The notes under the pieces were generated by a model. The model saw only the letters and a list, made by a program, of their open reading frames with translations. It ran no database searches and was not told the DNA's origin. From assembly GCF_000444875.1 (NCBI RefSeq), contig NC_021985.1, positions 4,039,535-4,103,534 on the forward strand: a stretch of DNA of 64,000 bases, written 5' to 3'. The position numbers and the translations under genes are program-made. Source of the DNA: Streptomyces collinus Tu 365. Lineage in GTDB: Bacteria > Actinomycetota > Actinomycetes > Streptomycetales > Streptomycetaceae. Positions 24,088-32,761 of this stretch are shown piece by piece (position 1 is the stretch's first letter; every line of letters starts with the position of its first letter).

Positions 24088-25494
24088 TCAGTGCCGGCCC
24101 GCCACCCGGTCCGCGGCCCGGGCCAGCCGCGAGGACCGCGCGCTCGGGTGGAGCAGTTCGCGCCGGTCGGCGGCGCGGTACGTGGCGTACATGCCCTGGA
24201 CGCCCAGCCAGCGCAGCGGCTCCGGCTCCCACCGGCGGACCTTGTGGTTCACCCAGGGCAGATCCGTCAGCCCGGTGCGACCGCCCTGGCCCGAGTCCTG
24301 CTGGACGAGGTCGCGCAGGGTACGGGCGGCCAGGTTGGTGGTGGCGACGCCGGACCCGACGTACCCGCCCGCCCAGCCGAGTCCGGTGGTCCGGTCGAGG
24401 GTCACGGTGGCGCACCAGTCGCGCGGGACGCCGAGGACGCCGGACCAGGCGTGCGCGACCCGCACGCCGGCCAGGGCGGGGAAGAAGCGGGTCAGGATCT
24501 CCCGCAGGGCCTCGACGGTCTCCGGCTGGGTACGCCCGTCGTTGTCGGTGCGCGAGCCGAAGCGGTACGGCACCCCGCGCCCGCCCAGCGCGATCCGCCC
24601 GTCGGCGGTGCGCTGCGCGTACATGTAGGCGTGCGCCATGTCGCCGAGCGTCTCCCGGCCGTCCCAGCCGACGGCCGCCCACTGCTCCTCGGTGAGCGGT
24701 TCGGTGGCGATCATCGAGGAGTTCATCGGCAGCCAGGTGCGCCGCTGGCCCTTGAGGGAGGCCGTGAAGCCCTCGGTGCAGCGCAGGATGTAGGGGGCGC
24801 GGACGGTGCCGTAGGGGGTCACGGCGTGCCGGGGGCGGATCTCGGTGACCGGCGTCGACTCGTGCAGGGTCACACCGAGCGCCTCGACGGCCGCCGCGAG
24901 GCCCTTGACCAGCTTCACCGGGTGCAGCCGGGCGCCGTGCGGGGTCCAGGCGGAGCCCACCGCGCCGGCCACCCTGATCCGCTCGGCGGTCTCCCGGGCG
25001 CCGTACAGCTCGCGGTCCTTCTCGCCGTAGGACAGCTCGTGCTCGTGGAACGCCTTCAGCCGGGCCAGCTGAGCCGGGGTGGTGGCCACCTCCAGCACCC
25101 CGCCGCGGTGCACGTCGGCGTCGATGCCCTCCGCCTCCGCCACGGCGACGACCTCGGCGACGGTGTCGTTCATGGCCTTCTGCAGGCGTACGGCGGCCTC
25201 GTGCCCGTGCAGTTTCGCGTACCGGTCGCGGCCCGCGACGCCGTTGTACAGCCAGCCGCCGTTGCGGCCGGAGGCGCCGTAGCCGCAGAACTTCTGCTCC
25301 AGGACGGTGATCCGCAGGAAGGGGGCGGCCTTCTTCAGGTAGTACGCGGTCCACAGTCCCGTGTAGCCGCCGCCGACGATGACGACGTCCGCGGTCGCGT
25401 CCCCGGCCAGCGGCTCCCGCGCCACCGGGAGACCGTCGTCCGCGTACCAGAAGGAGATGCCGCCGTTGACGGCACTGCTCGCCGAGCTGCTCAT
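24088..25494 (-). CDS. FAD-dependent oxidoreductase of the DAO family, 468 aa
   Basis: Flavoenzyme oxidising an amine or amino acid. The Rossmann dinucleotide motif is VVIVGGGYTGLWTAYYLKK near residue 36, followed by CGYGASGRNGGWLYNG (the GASGRNGG loop typical of gamma-glutamylputrescine and glycine oxidases). C-terminal FAD contacts are in WAGGYVGSGVATTNLAARTLRDLV. The cysteine in FCGYGASGRNG is worth noting as a possible covalent flavin site. Its start overlaps the stop of the upstream rhomboid-like gene by four bases, so they are coupled. Substrate is not known. Confidence 0.9.
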   Translation of the reverse strand: MSSSASSAVNGGISFWYADDGLPVAREPLAGDATADVVIVGGGYTGLWTAYYLKKAAPFLRITVLEQKFCGYGASGRNGGWLYNGVAGRDRYAKLHGHEAAVRLQKAMNDTVAEVVAVAEAEGIDADVHRGGVLEVATTPAQLARLKAFHEHELSYGEKDRELYGARETAERIRVAGAVGSAWTPHGARLHPVKLVKGLAAAVEALGVTLHESTPVTEIRPRHAVTPYGTVRAPYILRCTEGFTASLKGQRRTWLPMNSSMIATEPLTEEQWAAVGWDGRETLGDMAHAYMYAQRTADGRIALGGRGVPYRFGSRTDNDGRTQPETVEALREILTRFFPALAGVRVAHAWSGVLGVPRDWCATVTLDRTTGLGWAGGYVGSGVATTNLAARTLRDLVQQDSGQGGRTGLTDLPWVNHKVRRWEPEPLRWLGVQGMYATYRAADRRELLHPSARSSRLARAADRVAGRH

Positions 25495-26168
25495 GCGCGG
25501 ACGTTAACCCACAGGGCGGTCAGTGTCTCCTTCGGATTCCATGCTTTTCCGCGGCCTCTGACCAGCGGATAGCAGCAGAGTCCGATGAGAACGGCCAGGA
25601 AGTGGCCGAAGTCGGTGAAGGTGCGGCCGGTGACGAGCGGGACCGTGTAGACCGCGAGCAGCACCGCCAGGTACCCGTACCGCCAGGGCGCCGTGATGTG
25701 GTACGTGAGCACCGCCGTGACGCCGGCCAGCGCGTAACTGACGCCGATGTCGAGGGAGTTGACGGCTGAGTGCGGGGCGATGCCGTCGTGGATCGCCTTC
25801 AGCAGGGCCAGTTCGCTGATCAGCGTGGCGAGCACGTGCGCGGCCACGCACACCGCGAGCCAGCGCAGGGTGCCGAGCCAGCGTTCGGCCGGGGCGTGGA
25901 AGACGGTGTACAGCACCGCGTACGGCAGCCAGCGCCCGCCGTCGATCCACATCGCGCTGGTGATCAGCACCCGTACCGGGTTCTGCGACAGCTCGTGGAT
26001 GTTGGTGGAGCGCTGCCGCAGGAAGTCCTGCTCGAAGTCGGGCGACATGTGGTGCAGGGCGACGGTGGTGAAGAACAGGATCAGCAGCCAGATGTACGTC
26101 CCCGGGGCGCTGCGGATCCAGGCCGCGACCGCCCGGAGCCCACGACGCACGCGCCTGTCCCGGTTCAC
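25491..26168 (-). CDS. Rhomboid-like integral membrane protein, 225 aa
   Basis: Six hydrophobic segments after a basic N-terminus. Two rhomboid-type residues are in plausible places: S144 in SLDIGVSYALAG (compare GxSG in active rhomboids) and H189 in TDFGHFLAVLIG (compare the AHLGG motif). The glycine after the serine is replaced by tyrosine, so protease activity is uncertain. The start is taken as GTG 26168 (NRDRRVRRG), since further upstream the frame is Pro/Gly-rich. ATGA overlap with the downstream FAD oxidoreductase suggests a joint function, unknown at present. Confidence 0.78.
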   Translation of the reverse strand: MNRDRRVRRGLRAVAAWIRSAPGTYIWLLILFFTTVALHHMSPDFEQDFLRQRSTNIHELSQNPVRVLITSAMWIDGGRWLPYAVLYTVFHAPAERWLGTLRWLAVCVAAHVLATLISELALLKAIHDGIAPHSAVNSLDIGVSYALAGVTAVLTYHITAPWRYGYLAVLLAVYTVPLVTGRTFTDFGHFLAVLIGLCCYPLVRGRGKAWNPKETLTALWVNVRA

Positions 26169-26349
26169 ACCCGCCAGTATGGTCGGCGGTCGGCCGCCCG
26201 CGCACGGCGGCCGACCCGGCGCGGGCCGGGTCGGCGGAGCCGGCGCGGACGGGACCGGCCGGCGGCCCACGGGCGCCCCGCACCGACTGACACGCCGCCG
26301 ATCGGCCTATACGGCAACAAGGGGATTATTCGGTCATACCGTACGCGAT

Positions 26350-27444
26350 ATGAAGAGATGTCACCTCGTATATCTCGCCTGCACCGCCGCCCTCGTCGGC
26401 GCCGGCGTGGGCGCCGCACCCGCCTCGTCCGCCCACCGGACGCTGGTCGTCCACCCGGGCCAGTCGATCCAGAAGGCGGTGGACTCCGCACGGGCCGGGG
26501 ACACCGTGCTCGTGCTCGCCGGCACCTACCACGAGAGCGTCAAGATCGGCACTCCCGGCCTGACGCTGCGCGGCGTGGGCCCCCGTACGGTGATCAAGCC
26601 CGTCGGCACCAAGCCCGCGCCCAAGCCCCCCACGTCGGCCGCCAAGGCCGCCGAGAGCTGCTCGGAGGGCGGCAACGGCATCTGCGTGGTGGGCACCAAG
26701 ACCAAGGACGTCGCGGGCGTCACCGTCTCCGACCTGACCGTGACCGGCTTCAGCCGGACCGGGGTGTTCGGCATGGCGACGGACGGCATGACCGTCCGCA
26801 GGGTGTACGCCTACAAGAACGGCGTCTGGGGCATCGCCCAGGAGCGGTCCGTGCGCGGCCTCTTCAGGAGCAACTACGCGCGTGACAACGGCGACGCGGG
26901 CCTGTTCCTCGCCAACACCATCAAGGAGGAGGCGGGCGCCTACGACGCCGCGGGCACGCGGGTCGAGCACAACCGCCTGGAGGGCAACCGGATCGGCGTG
27001 ACCGTCCGCCGGCTGCGCAACGTCACCGTCGACCAGAACTACGTCACCGGCAACTGCGCCGGGGTGTTCCTCGTCGGCGACGAGAACAAGCCGAAGGCCG
27101 GTCACGTGGACGTGATCGCCAACCGGGTCGAGCGGAACAACAGGTCGTGCCCGAAGACCGAGCGGCTGCCCGCGCTCCAGGGCTCCGGCATCGTCCTGAC
27201 CGGCACCGAGAGCAACCGCGTGGCCGGCAACCTGGTCACCGGCCACGCGGGCAAGTCCCCGCTGTCCGGCGGGATCGTGCTCTTCAAGAGCTTCGTCGGG
27301 GTGACCAGCGACAAGAACGTCGTCGAGGCGAACCGGCTGGACGGCAACTCCCCGGCCGACCTCGTGAACACGGAGACCAAGGGCAAGGGCAACACCTTCC
27401 GGAGCAACGCCTGCCGGGTCTCGCGCCCCGCGGGTCTGTGCTGA
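26350..27444 (+). CDS. Exported right-handed parallel beta-helix repeat protein, 364 aa
   Basis: A secretion signal (MKRCHLVYLACTAALVGAGVGAAPASSA) precedes a NosD/pectate-lyase-like solenoid. The domain opens VVHPGQSIQKAVDSARAGDTVLVLAGTYHESVKI, the standard first coil of periplasmic beta-helix proteins, and continues with Asn-rich turns (HNRLEGNRIGVTVRRLRNVTVDQNYVTGNCAGVFLVGDE). A Pro/Lys/Ala loop rich in KP repeats interrupts coil three. Two cysteines near the end may pair. Likely a polysaccharide-binding or -cleaving extracellular protein. No catalytic residues could be identified with confidence. Confidence 0.87.
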   Translation: MKRCHLVYLACTAALVGAGVGAAPASSAHRTLVVHPGQSIQKAVDSARAGDTVLVLAGTYHESVKIGTPGLTLRGVGPRTVIKPVGTKPAPKPPTSAAKAAESCSEGGNGICVVGTKTKDVAGVTVSDLTVTGFSRTGVFGMATDGMTVRRVYAYKNGVWGIAQERSVRGLFRSNYARDNGDAGLFLANTIKEEAGAYDAAGTRVEHNRLEGNRIGVTVRRLRNVTVDQNYVTGNCAGVFLVGDENKPKAGHVDVIANRVERNNRSCPKTERLPALQGSGIVLTGTESNRVAGNLVTGHAGKSPLSGGIVLFKSFVGVTSDKNVVEANRLDGNSPADLVNTETKGKGNTFRSNACRVSRPAGLC

Positions 27445-27503
27445 CCGCCCGACCCCTGCCCCTGCTGGACCGACGAAGGCCGAAGAAAGAGAGAGGGCGG
27501 CAG

Positions 27504-28532
27504 ATGACGTCCGCTGAAACAGCCCCACCGCCTCCCATGCGCCTGCGCGAACTCGTGTTCGGCGCGGCCGTCTCCGCCGCCGTCCGCGCGGCCGCACGGC
27601 TGGGCGTCGCCGACGCCCTCGACGACAGCCCGATGGCCGTGGAGGACCTCGCGGCCGCGGTGAAGACCGAGCCGAAGCCGCTGCGCCGGCTGCTGCGGGC
27701 CCTGTCCTGCTACGGCGTCTTCGCCGAGGGCCCCGACGGCACGTTCACGCACACCGACATGTCCCGGCAGCTGCGCGAGGACGCTCCCGACAGCCTGCGC
27801 GCCATCGCCCTGTGGTGCACCGAACCGTGGACCTGGGACGCCTGGCCCCGCCTCGACGAGGCCGTGCGCACCGGCAAGAACGTCGTGGAGGACCTCTACG
27901 GCAAGGAGTTCTTCACCTACCTCAACGAGGACGCCCCCGAGTCCGCGGACGTCTTCAACCGCGCGATGACCCGCTCCAGCGAGCAGTCGGCGCGGGAGGT
28001 GGCGGCGCTGCTCGACCTGTCCGGCGCCAAGTCGGTCGCCGACGTCGGCGGCGGCCAGGGCCACGTGGTGGCCTGCCTGCTCGACAAGTACCCGCGGATG
28101 CAGGGCACCCTGCTCGACCTGCCCCGGGTGGTCGAGAACGCCCTGCCGCGGCTGCGCGAGGGCGGCGACCTCGCCGACCGCGCGCGGATCGTGCCCGGCG
28201 ACGTCCGGGAGGCGATCCCCGTCGAGGCCGACGTCTACGTCATCAAGAACATCCTGGAGTGGGACGACGAGAGCACGGCCCGCACGCTGCGCAACGTCGT
28301 CGAGGCGGGCGGCCCGGGCACCCGGGTGATCGTCATCGAGAACCTGGTGGACGACACCCCCTCGATGCGCTTCAGCACCGCCATGGACCTGCTGCTGCTG
28401 CTCAACGTCGGCGGGGCCAAGCACACCACCGACTCCATGGTGAGCAGGCTGGGCGCGGCCGGCCTGCTGGTGGACGAGATCCGGCCGGTCAACCCGTACC
28501 TGCACGCGTTCGAGTGCCACGTGCCCGGGTGA
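27504..28532 (+). CDS. SAM-dependent O-methyltransferase (polyketide tailoring type), 342 aa
   Basis: Class-I methyltransferase of the TcmN/DnrK-like O-methyltransferase family. An N-terminal winged-helix dimerisation domain (LGVADALDDSPMAVEDLAAAVKTEPKPLRRLLRAL) precedes the SAM fold with motif I VADVGGGQGHVVACLLDKYP; the catalytic histidine position of many family members reads IKNILEWDDE here, so the usual His is Glu/Trp and catalysis may be by proximity. The ATG follows an AGAGAGGG site. It converges on the pigment operon and shares its terminator, so it probably methylates the pigment polyketide. It is absent from the classic whiE set. Confidence 0.88.
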   Translation: MTSAETAPPPPMRLRELVFGAAVSAAVRAAARLGVADALDDSPMAVEDLAAAVKTEPKPLRRLLRALSCYGVFAEGPDGTFTHTDMSRQLREDAPDSLRAIALWCTEPWTWDAWPRLDEAVRTGKNVVEDLYGKEFFTYLNEDAPESADVFNRAMTRSSEQSAREVAALLDLSGAKSVADVGGGQGHVVACLLDKYPRMQGTLLDLPRVVENALPRLREGGDLADRARIVPGDVREAIPVEADVYVIKNILEWDDESTARTLRNVVEAGGPGTRVIVIENLVDDTPSMRFSTAMDLLLLLNVGGAKHTTDSMVSRLGAAGLLVDEIRPVNPYLHAFECHVPG

Positions 28533-28546
28533 CGCAGCCGCGCACA

Positions 28547-28596
28547 GGCCACCGGCCGCCGGGCCCGCGACGCTGCGGGCCCGGCGGCCGGTGGCC
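28547..28596. terminator. Strong bidirectional terminator closing the pigment operon
   Basis: Perfect 22-bp arms (28547-28568 and 28575-28596) with a 6-base loop, between the convergent methyltransferase and cyclase genes. One of the strongest hairpins in the window. Confidence 0.85.
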
Positions 28597-28617
28597 GTCC
28601 GGAAGTCGCCGTACGGC

Positions 28618-28941
28618 TCAGTCGCGCTCCCAGACGTAGAAACGCTGTGCCATCGCGTCCTTCGGGGACCGCCAGGTCTCCGGGTCGTACGCGCTGACGT
28701 ACGCCGTCAGACGGTCGCTGACGTCCCGGAACTGGGGGTGCTCCGTCACCTTGGCGATGGCCGGTCCCGGCTCGCGCTCGGACTCGATGAGATGCAGGTA
28801 CACATCGCCGAACTGGAAGAGGCTGCGCCGCACGACACCCACGAGGTGCGGCAGCTCCCCGCGGTCGGACTCCGCGAACACCTTGGCGATGTCCGGGGCG
28901 GAGCCCGGGGCCATCCGGGCGACGATCAGGGCCTGGTGCAT
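28618..28941 (-). CDS. whiE-ORFVII: TcmI-type polyketide cyclase, WhiE ORFVII-like, 107 aa
   Basis: Small ferredoxin-like alpha/beta-barrel dimer that catalyses a late ring closure in aromatic polyketides. It begins MHQALIVARMAPGSAPDIAKVFAESDRGELPHLVG, with the central RRSLFQFGDVYLHLIESE and the C-terminal PKDAMAQRFYVWE typical of the TcmI/WhiE-VII family. It is the last gene of the seven-gene minus-strand operon, 22 bases after the aromatase gene. It matches the order of the S. coelicolor whiE locus. Confidence 0.92.
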   Translation of the reverse strand: MHQALIVARMAPGSAPDIAKVFAESDRGELPHLVGVVRRSLFQFGDVYLHLIESEREPGPAIAKVTEHPQFRDVSDRLTAYVSAYDPETWRSPKDAMAQRFYVWERD

Positions 28942-28963
28942 GCGTCTTTCTCCTCGGTCCGGT

Positions 28964-29443
28964 TCAGTCGGCCAGGGCCGGGGCGGGCCGGTGTCCGGCG
29001 GCGGCCTTCTCGACCTTGTCCCGGATGAGGGCCATCTGGACCTTGGAGTTGCGGTTGATGTTGTCGGTCATCCAGTCGTCGTCGACCGGGGCGTCCGGCT
29101 TCATCGCGAAGTCCTGCGTCCAGACCATGCGGGTACCGGCCGGGACCTCCTCGTACTGCCACAGGATGTCCATGTGGGCGAACGGTCCGGTCTCCACGCG
29201 GCGGGCGCGGACGGTGAGCGAGCCGCGGTCGGGCTCGCGCTCGGAGACCCAGCTCCAGACGGTGCCGTTCTCGTCCGGGTGCATGGTCAGCCGGAACGTC
29301 GTCTTCTTCCCCTCCTGGGAGAGGATCTCGACGGAGGCGTACTCGCTGAACAGCTGCGGCCACCTCTCCAGGTCGTTGGTCATGTCCCAGACCAGGTCCA
29401 GCGGAGCGGCGATCGTGATCTCGTTCTGGGTGTGTCCTGCCAT
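28964..29443 (-). CDS. whiE-ORFVI: Polyketide aromatase/cyclase (SRPBCC), WhiE ORFVI-like, 159 aa
   Basis: START/SRPBCC helix-grip domain that guides first-ring folding and aromatisation of the nascent polyketide chain. It opens MAGHTQNEITIAAPLDLVWDMTNDLERWPQLFSEYASVEIL, the signature of the TcmN-N/WhiE-VI cyclases. The middle FRLTMHPDENGTVWSWVSEREPD and GPFAHMDILWQYEEV complete the pocket. Single-domain type, as found in spore pigment systems. The start lies just one base past the ACP stop region, in an operon with tightly spaced genes. Confidence 0.93.
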   Translation of the reverse strand: MAGHTQNEITIAAPLDLVWDMTNDLERWPQLFSEYASVEILSQEGKKTTFRLTMHPDENGTVWSWVSEREPDRGSLTVRARRVETGPFAHMDILWQYEEVPAGTRMVWTQDFAMKPDAPVDDDWMTDNINRNSKVQMALIRDKVEKAAAGHRPAPALAD

Positions 29444-29444
29444 G

Positions 29445-29699
29445 TCAGGCTCCTGCCATCAGGGTGCTGTTGACGAGGTTGAGGAACTGCTGGGGCGTCT
29501 TGCAGCGCTCCGCGTCGACCGGCATCGGGGTGCCGTGCGAGTTCTCCAGCTCGCCGACGATGCCGAGCAGGCCCAGCGAGTCGACACCGAGGACGTCGAA
29601 GCCGGTGTCCGGCCTCTCCTGGAGCTGCTGCGGGCTGACGGTGACCCCGGCGGCCTTCTTCATCAGCGCGGCGAGTTCTTCCACCGTGATCTGGGACAT
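29445..29699 (-). CDS. whiE-ORFV: Acyl carrier protein of the type II PKS, WhiE ORFV-like, 84 aa
   Basis: Carries the growing polyketide on a phosphopantetheine arm attached to S41 in FDVLGVDSLGLLGIVGELE, the expected DSL motif. Four-helix length (84 residues) is normal. It sits between the KS-beta and aromatase genes, the conserved place in aromatic PKS clusters. A phosphopantetheinyl transferase gene is not within this window. Confidence 0.95.
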   Translation of the reverse strand: MSQITVEELAALMKKAAGVTVSPQQLQERPDTGFDVLGVDSLGLLGIVGELENSHGTPMPVDAERCKTPQQFLNLVNSTLMAGA

Positions 29700-29721
29700 G
29701 CGCTTTCCTCCTTTGCTGTGC

Positions 29722-30966
29722 TCACTGCGTGGCGCCGTGCCGCAGCACCAGCGCCGAGTTCGACCCCATGAGTCCGCGGCTGAGGACCAGCGCCGTCCGC
29801 ACTTCGGCGACGCGGGCGTGGCCGGTGACGAGGTCGAGGTCGTGGCAGACGTCGACGACGTTCGGCGTCGGCGGGATCACCCCGTGCTCCATCGCGAGCA
29901 CGGCCGCCGCGGTGTCCAGCACCGGCGCCGCGCAGTAGCCCCGGCCGGTGCCGGCCTTGGGCGCCGTGACCGGCACCCGGGCGCCGTGCGCGCCGAGGGC
30001 GTCGGCCAGGGCGAGCGCCTCGGCCCGGTCCGCCTCCGGCACCCCGAGGGCGTCGGCGAAGACCACGTCGATCTCCTCGGGGGCGCAGCCGGCCTCGTCC
30101 AGGGCCTGCCGTACGGCCTGGGCCAGGCCGTCGCGGGACTCCGCCCAGCGGGAGGCGCCGGTGAACGTCGCCGCGTGTCCCGCGACGAAGGCCCGGACCG
30201 GCACACCGCGTTCGCGGGCGGACCGCTCCGCCTCCACCACGAGCATGGCGCCGCCCTCGGCCGGCACGAACCCGCAGGCGGTGTCCGTGAACGGGCGGTA
30301 GGCGCGGGACGGGTCGGTCTCGCGGCTCAGTTCCTCGTAACCGAGCTGGCAGACCACCGAGTACGGCGCCAGCGGTGCCTCGGTGGAGCCGGCCACGATC
30401 ACGTCGGTGCCGCGCCGCACCGCACGGGCGGCGTGCGCGAGGGCGTCCAGACCGCCGGCCTCGTCGGAGGCGACGACCGAGCAGGGGCCCTTGAACTTGC
30501 GGCGGATGGAGATCTGCCCGGTGCTCGCGGCGTAGAACCAGGCGATGGACTGGTAGGGGCCGACGAAGCGGCTGCCCTTGCCCCACAGCTGCTGCAGCTC
30601 GCGCTGGCCGAACGCGCCGCCGCCGGAGCCGGCGGCGGTGACCACCCCGATGGAGTACGGCTCCGCCGAGGTCTCGGCCTGCCCGAGCCGGGCGTCGTCC
30701 AGCGCGAAGTCGGCCGCGGCCATCGCGAAGTGCGTGAACCGGTCGGTCTGGACGAGGAAGCGCTCCTCGATCGTCACGCCCGGATCGAAGTCGCGGACCT
30801 CGCCGGCCACCTTCAGCGGAAGGTGCTCGCAGCCCTCGCGGGTGACCGGGCCGAGGACGCTGAGACCTTCCTGGGTGGCCTTCCAGAAAGTGTCGGTGCT
30901 GGTGCCGTTGGGCGCGACGACCCCGATGCCGGTGACGGCCGCGCGCCGGTCGTGCGGTTCGCTCAT
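29722..30966 (-). CDS. whiE-ORFIV: Chain length factor (KS-beta), WhiE ORFIV-like, 414 aa
   Basis: Inactive ketosynthase partner that sets chain length and helps load the starter by decarboxylation. The thiolase fold is intact from AAVTGIGVVAPNGTSTDTFWKATQ to LSRGLMGSNSALVLRH, but the active-site cysteine is absent: the aligned stretch reads CSVVASDEAGGLDAL. Most chain length factors have Gln at the cysteine position; here it appears to be Glu. Its ATG overlaps the KS-alpha stop (ATGA), the usual coupling that keeps the heterodimer equimolar. Confidence 0.94.
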   Translation of the reverse strand: MSEPHDRRAAVTGIGVVAPNGTSTDTFWKATQEGLSVLGPVTREGCEHLPLKVAGEVRDFDPGVTIEERFLVQTDRFTHFAMAAADFALDDARLGQAETSAEPYSIGVVTAAGSGGGAFGQRELQQLWGKGSRFVGPYQSIAWFYAASTGQISIRRKFKGPCSVVASDEAGGLDALAHAARAVRRGTDVIVAGSTEAPLAPYSVVCQLGYEELSRETDPSRAYRPFTDTACGFVPAEGGAMLVVEAERSARERGVPVRAFVAGHAATFTGASRWAESRDGLAQAVRQALDEAGCAPEEIDVVFADALGVPEADRAEALALADALGAHGARVPVTAPKAGTGRGYCAAPVLDTAAAVLAMEHGVIPPTPNVVDVCHDLDLVTGHARVAEVRTALVLSRGLMGSNSALVLRHGATQ

Positions 30967-32231
30967 CGTGTCCTCTCCCTCGTCCGGGTCAGGACCACCG
31001 CGGACTGGAAACCGCCGAACCCGCTGCCCACGGACAGGACGCTGTTCAGCTTCCGTTCGCGGGCGACACGCGGGACGTAGTCCAGGTCGCACTCGGGGTC
31101 GGGGGTCTCGTAGTTCGCGGTCGGCGGTACGACCTGCTTGGCGAGGGCCAGCACACAGGCGACCACCTCGATCGCCCCGATCGCCCCGAGGGAGTGCCCC
31201 ACCATCGACTTGATGGAGCTCATGGGGGTGCCGTAGGCGTGGTCGCCGAGCGCCCGCTTCACGGCCGCCGTCTCGTGGCGGTCGTTCTGCCGGGTGCCGG
31301 AGCCGTGCGCGTTGACGTAGTCGATGGCCGTCGGGTCGAGCCGGGCGTGGTCCAGTGCCAGGTCGATCGCCCGGGCCATCTCCAGGCCCTCGCTGGTCAG
31401 GCCGGTCATGTGGTAGGCGTTGCCGAAGGTGGCGTAGCCGCCCAGTTCGCAGTACACGTGCGCGCCGCGGGCCCGCGCGTGTTCCAGTTCCTCCAGGACG
31501 AGCACCGCGCCGCCCTCGCCCATGACGAAGCCGTCACGGTTGTTGTCGAAGGGCCGGGAGGCGTGTGCGGGGTCGTCGTTGTTCGGGGAGGTGGCCTTGA
31601 TCGCGTCGAAGCAGGCCATGGTGATCGGGGAGATCGGCGAGTCGGAGGCCCCGGCTATGCAGATGTCGGCCCGGCCCTCCTCCACCGTGTGGAAGGCGTA
31701 CCCGACCGCGTCGAGGCCCGAGGTGCAGCCCGTGGAGACGGTCTGCACCGGGCCCTGCGCGCCGAAACGTTCCGCCACGGCGGAGGCGACCGTGCTCGGC
31801 GAGAACGCCCGGTGCAGGTGCGCCTCCGCCTCCCGGTGATCGACGTCCCAGCGCCGGCCGCCCTGGCTGACCAGGACGTAGTCGTGCTCCAGCCGGGTCG
31901 TGCCGCCGACCGCCGTGCCCAGCGAGACGGCTATCCGCCAGGGGTCCTCCGAGGCGAGGTCGAGCCCGGAGTCCCGGACCGCCTCGTCCCCGGCGACCAG
32001 GGCGAACTGGATGTACCGGTCCGCCCGTGCGACCTGCTCCGCGTCCAGGCCGTGCGCCGCCGGATCGAAGTCGCACTCGGCGGCTATCCGCGACCTGAGA
32101 CCCGTGGGATCGAAGAAGGTGATGCCCCGCGTCGCGGTCCGGCCGTCGGCCAGCAGATCCCAGAATGCCGGTACGCCGATGCCGCCCGGAGCAACGATGC
32201 CTATGCCGGTGACCGCCACGCGCCGGGTCAT
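30963..32231 (-). CDS. whiE-ORFIII: Beta-ketoacyl synthase (KS-alpha), WhiE ORFIII-like, 422 aa
   Basis: Condensing enzyme of the minimal type II polyketide synthase. Catalytic residues are all present: C169 in VSTGCTSGLD, H309 in NAHGSGT, and K341 with H346 in SIKSMVGHSLGA. The N-terminus RRVAVTGIGIVAPGG and the C-terminal NSVLSVGSGFGGFQSAVVL are standard. It overlaps the downstream KS-beta start and also the end of the cupin gene by four bases, so the three are translationally coupled. Together with KS-beta and the ACP it builds the long aromatic chain of the spore pigment. Confidence 0.96.
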   Translation of the reverse strand: MTRRVAVTGIGIVAPGGIGVPAFWDLLADGRTATRGITFFDPTGLRSRIAAECDFDPAAHGLDAEQVARADRYIQFALVAGDEAVRDSGLDLASEDPWRIAVSLGTAVGGTTRLEHDYVLVSQGGRRWDVDHREAEAHLHRAFSPSTVASAVAERFGAQGPVQTVSTGCTSGLDAVGYAFHTVEEGRADICIAGASDSPISPITMACFDAIKATSPNNDDPAHASRPFDNNRDGFVMGEGGAVLVLEELEHARARGAHVYCELGGYATFGNAYHMTGLTSEGLEMARAIDLALDHARLDPTAIDYVNAHGSGTRQNDRHETAAVKRALGDHAYGTPMSSIKSMVGHSLGAIGAIEVVACVLALAKQVVPPTANYETPDPECDLDYVPRVARERKLNSVLSVGSGFGGFQSAVVLTRTRERTR

Positions 32232-32701
32232 GACCGAACCCGGCCCCGGCCGGCCGCGTGCGCGGCACCCGCCTCGGCGGGCTCGGTCATCACCGCGGCG
32301 GCGCCGATGACCTCCGTCTCCTCCGTGTCGACGTGACCCAACTGCGGCCGTGGGGCCAGCGGCCCGAGGTGGAAGACGATCCGCGCCTCGGCCGTGCCCA
32401 CGTTGCGGAACCGGTGGCGCATGTGGGCGGGGATCATCAGGCCCTGCTCGGGCCGCAGCGGGTGCGGCTCGCCGTCCAGGTCCACCTCCAGCTCCCCGCA
32501 GACGACGTAGACGAACTCCTCGGAGTACGGGTGGTAGTGCTCACCGATGCGGTCACCGGGCTGCACGATGGCCACGCCCATGAAGCCGCTCGTGGAGCCG
32601 ACGGTGGCCGGGGTGAGCATGGCGCGCAGGTCGCCGCCGCGGCGGACGTTGGGCTCGACCTCGCTGAGGTCCACGATCTTGGGACGGGGTTTGATGGACA
32701 A
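32228..32701 (-). CDS. whiE-ORFII: Cupin-domain protein, WhiE ORFII/CurC-like, 157 aa
   Basis: Single conserved cupin barrel. Motif 1 is PGDRIGEHYHPYSEEFVYVVCGE with the metal ligands H-x-H-x(n)-E, and motif 2 is PAHMRHRFRNVG with the last histidine. Such cupins are found in nearly all spore pigment clusters and may act in late oxidation or cyclisation, though the exact step is unproven. The C-terminal 30 residues (VMTEPAEAGAAHAAGRGRVRS) are probably disordered and overlap the start of KS-alpha. Confidence 0.9.
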   Translation of the reverse strand: MSIKPRPKIVDLSEVEPNVRRGGDLRAMLTPATVGSTSGFMGVAIVQPGDRIGEHYHPYSEEFVYVVCGELEVDLDGEPHPLRPEQGLMIPAHMRHRFRNVGTAEARIVFHLGPLAPRPQLGHVDTEETEVIGAAAVMTEPAEAGAAHAAGRGRVRS

Positions 32702-32761
32702 CGTTTCCTCCGTTTTGTCTGCTGCGTCGCCGCTGGGCGCTGTCGGGGCCGGGCGGCCGGG

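Noticed and set aside
26168..26270. Longer N-terminus for the rhomboid-like protein (to 26270)
   Set aside because: The extra residues are Pro/Arg/Gly-rich, with no ribosome binding site. The basic NRDRRVRRG start fits a membrane protein better.
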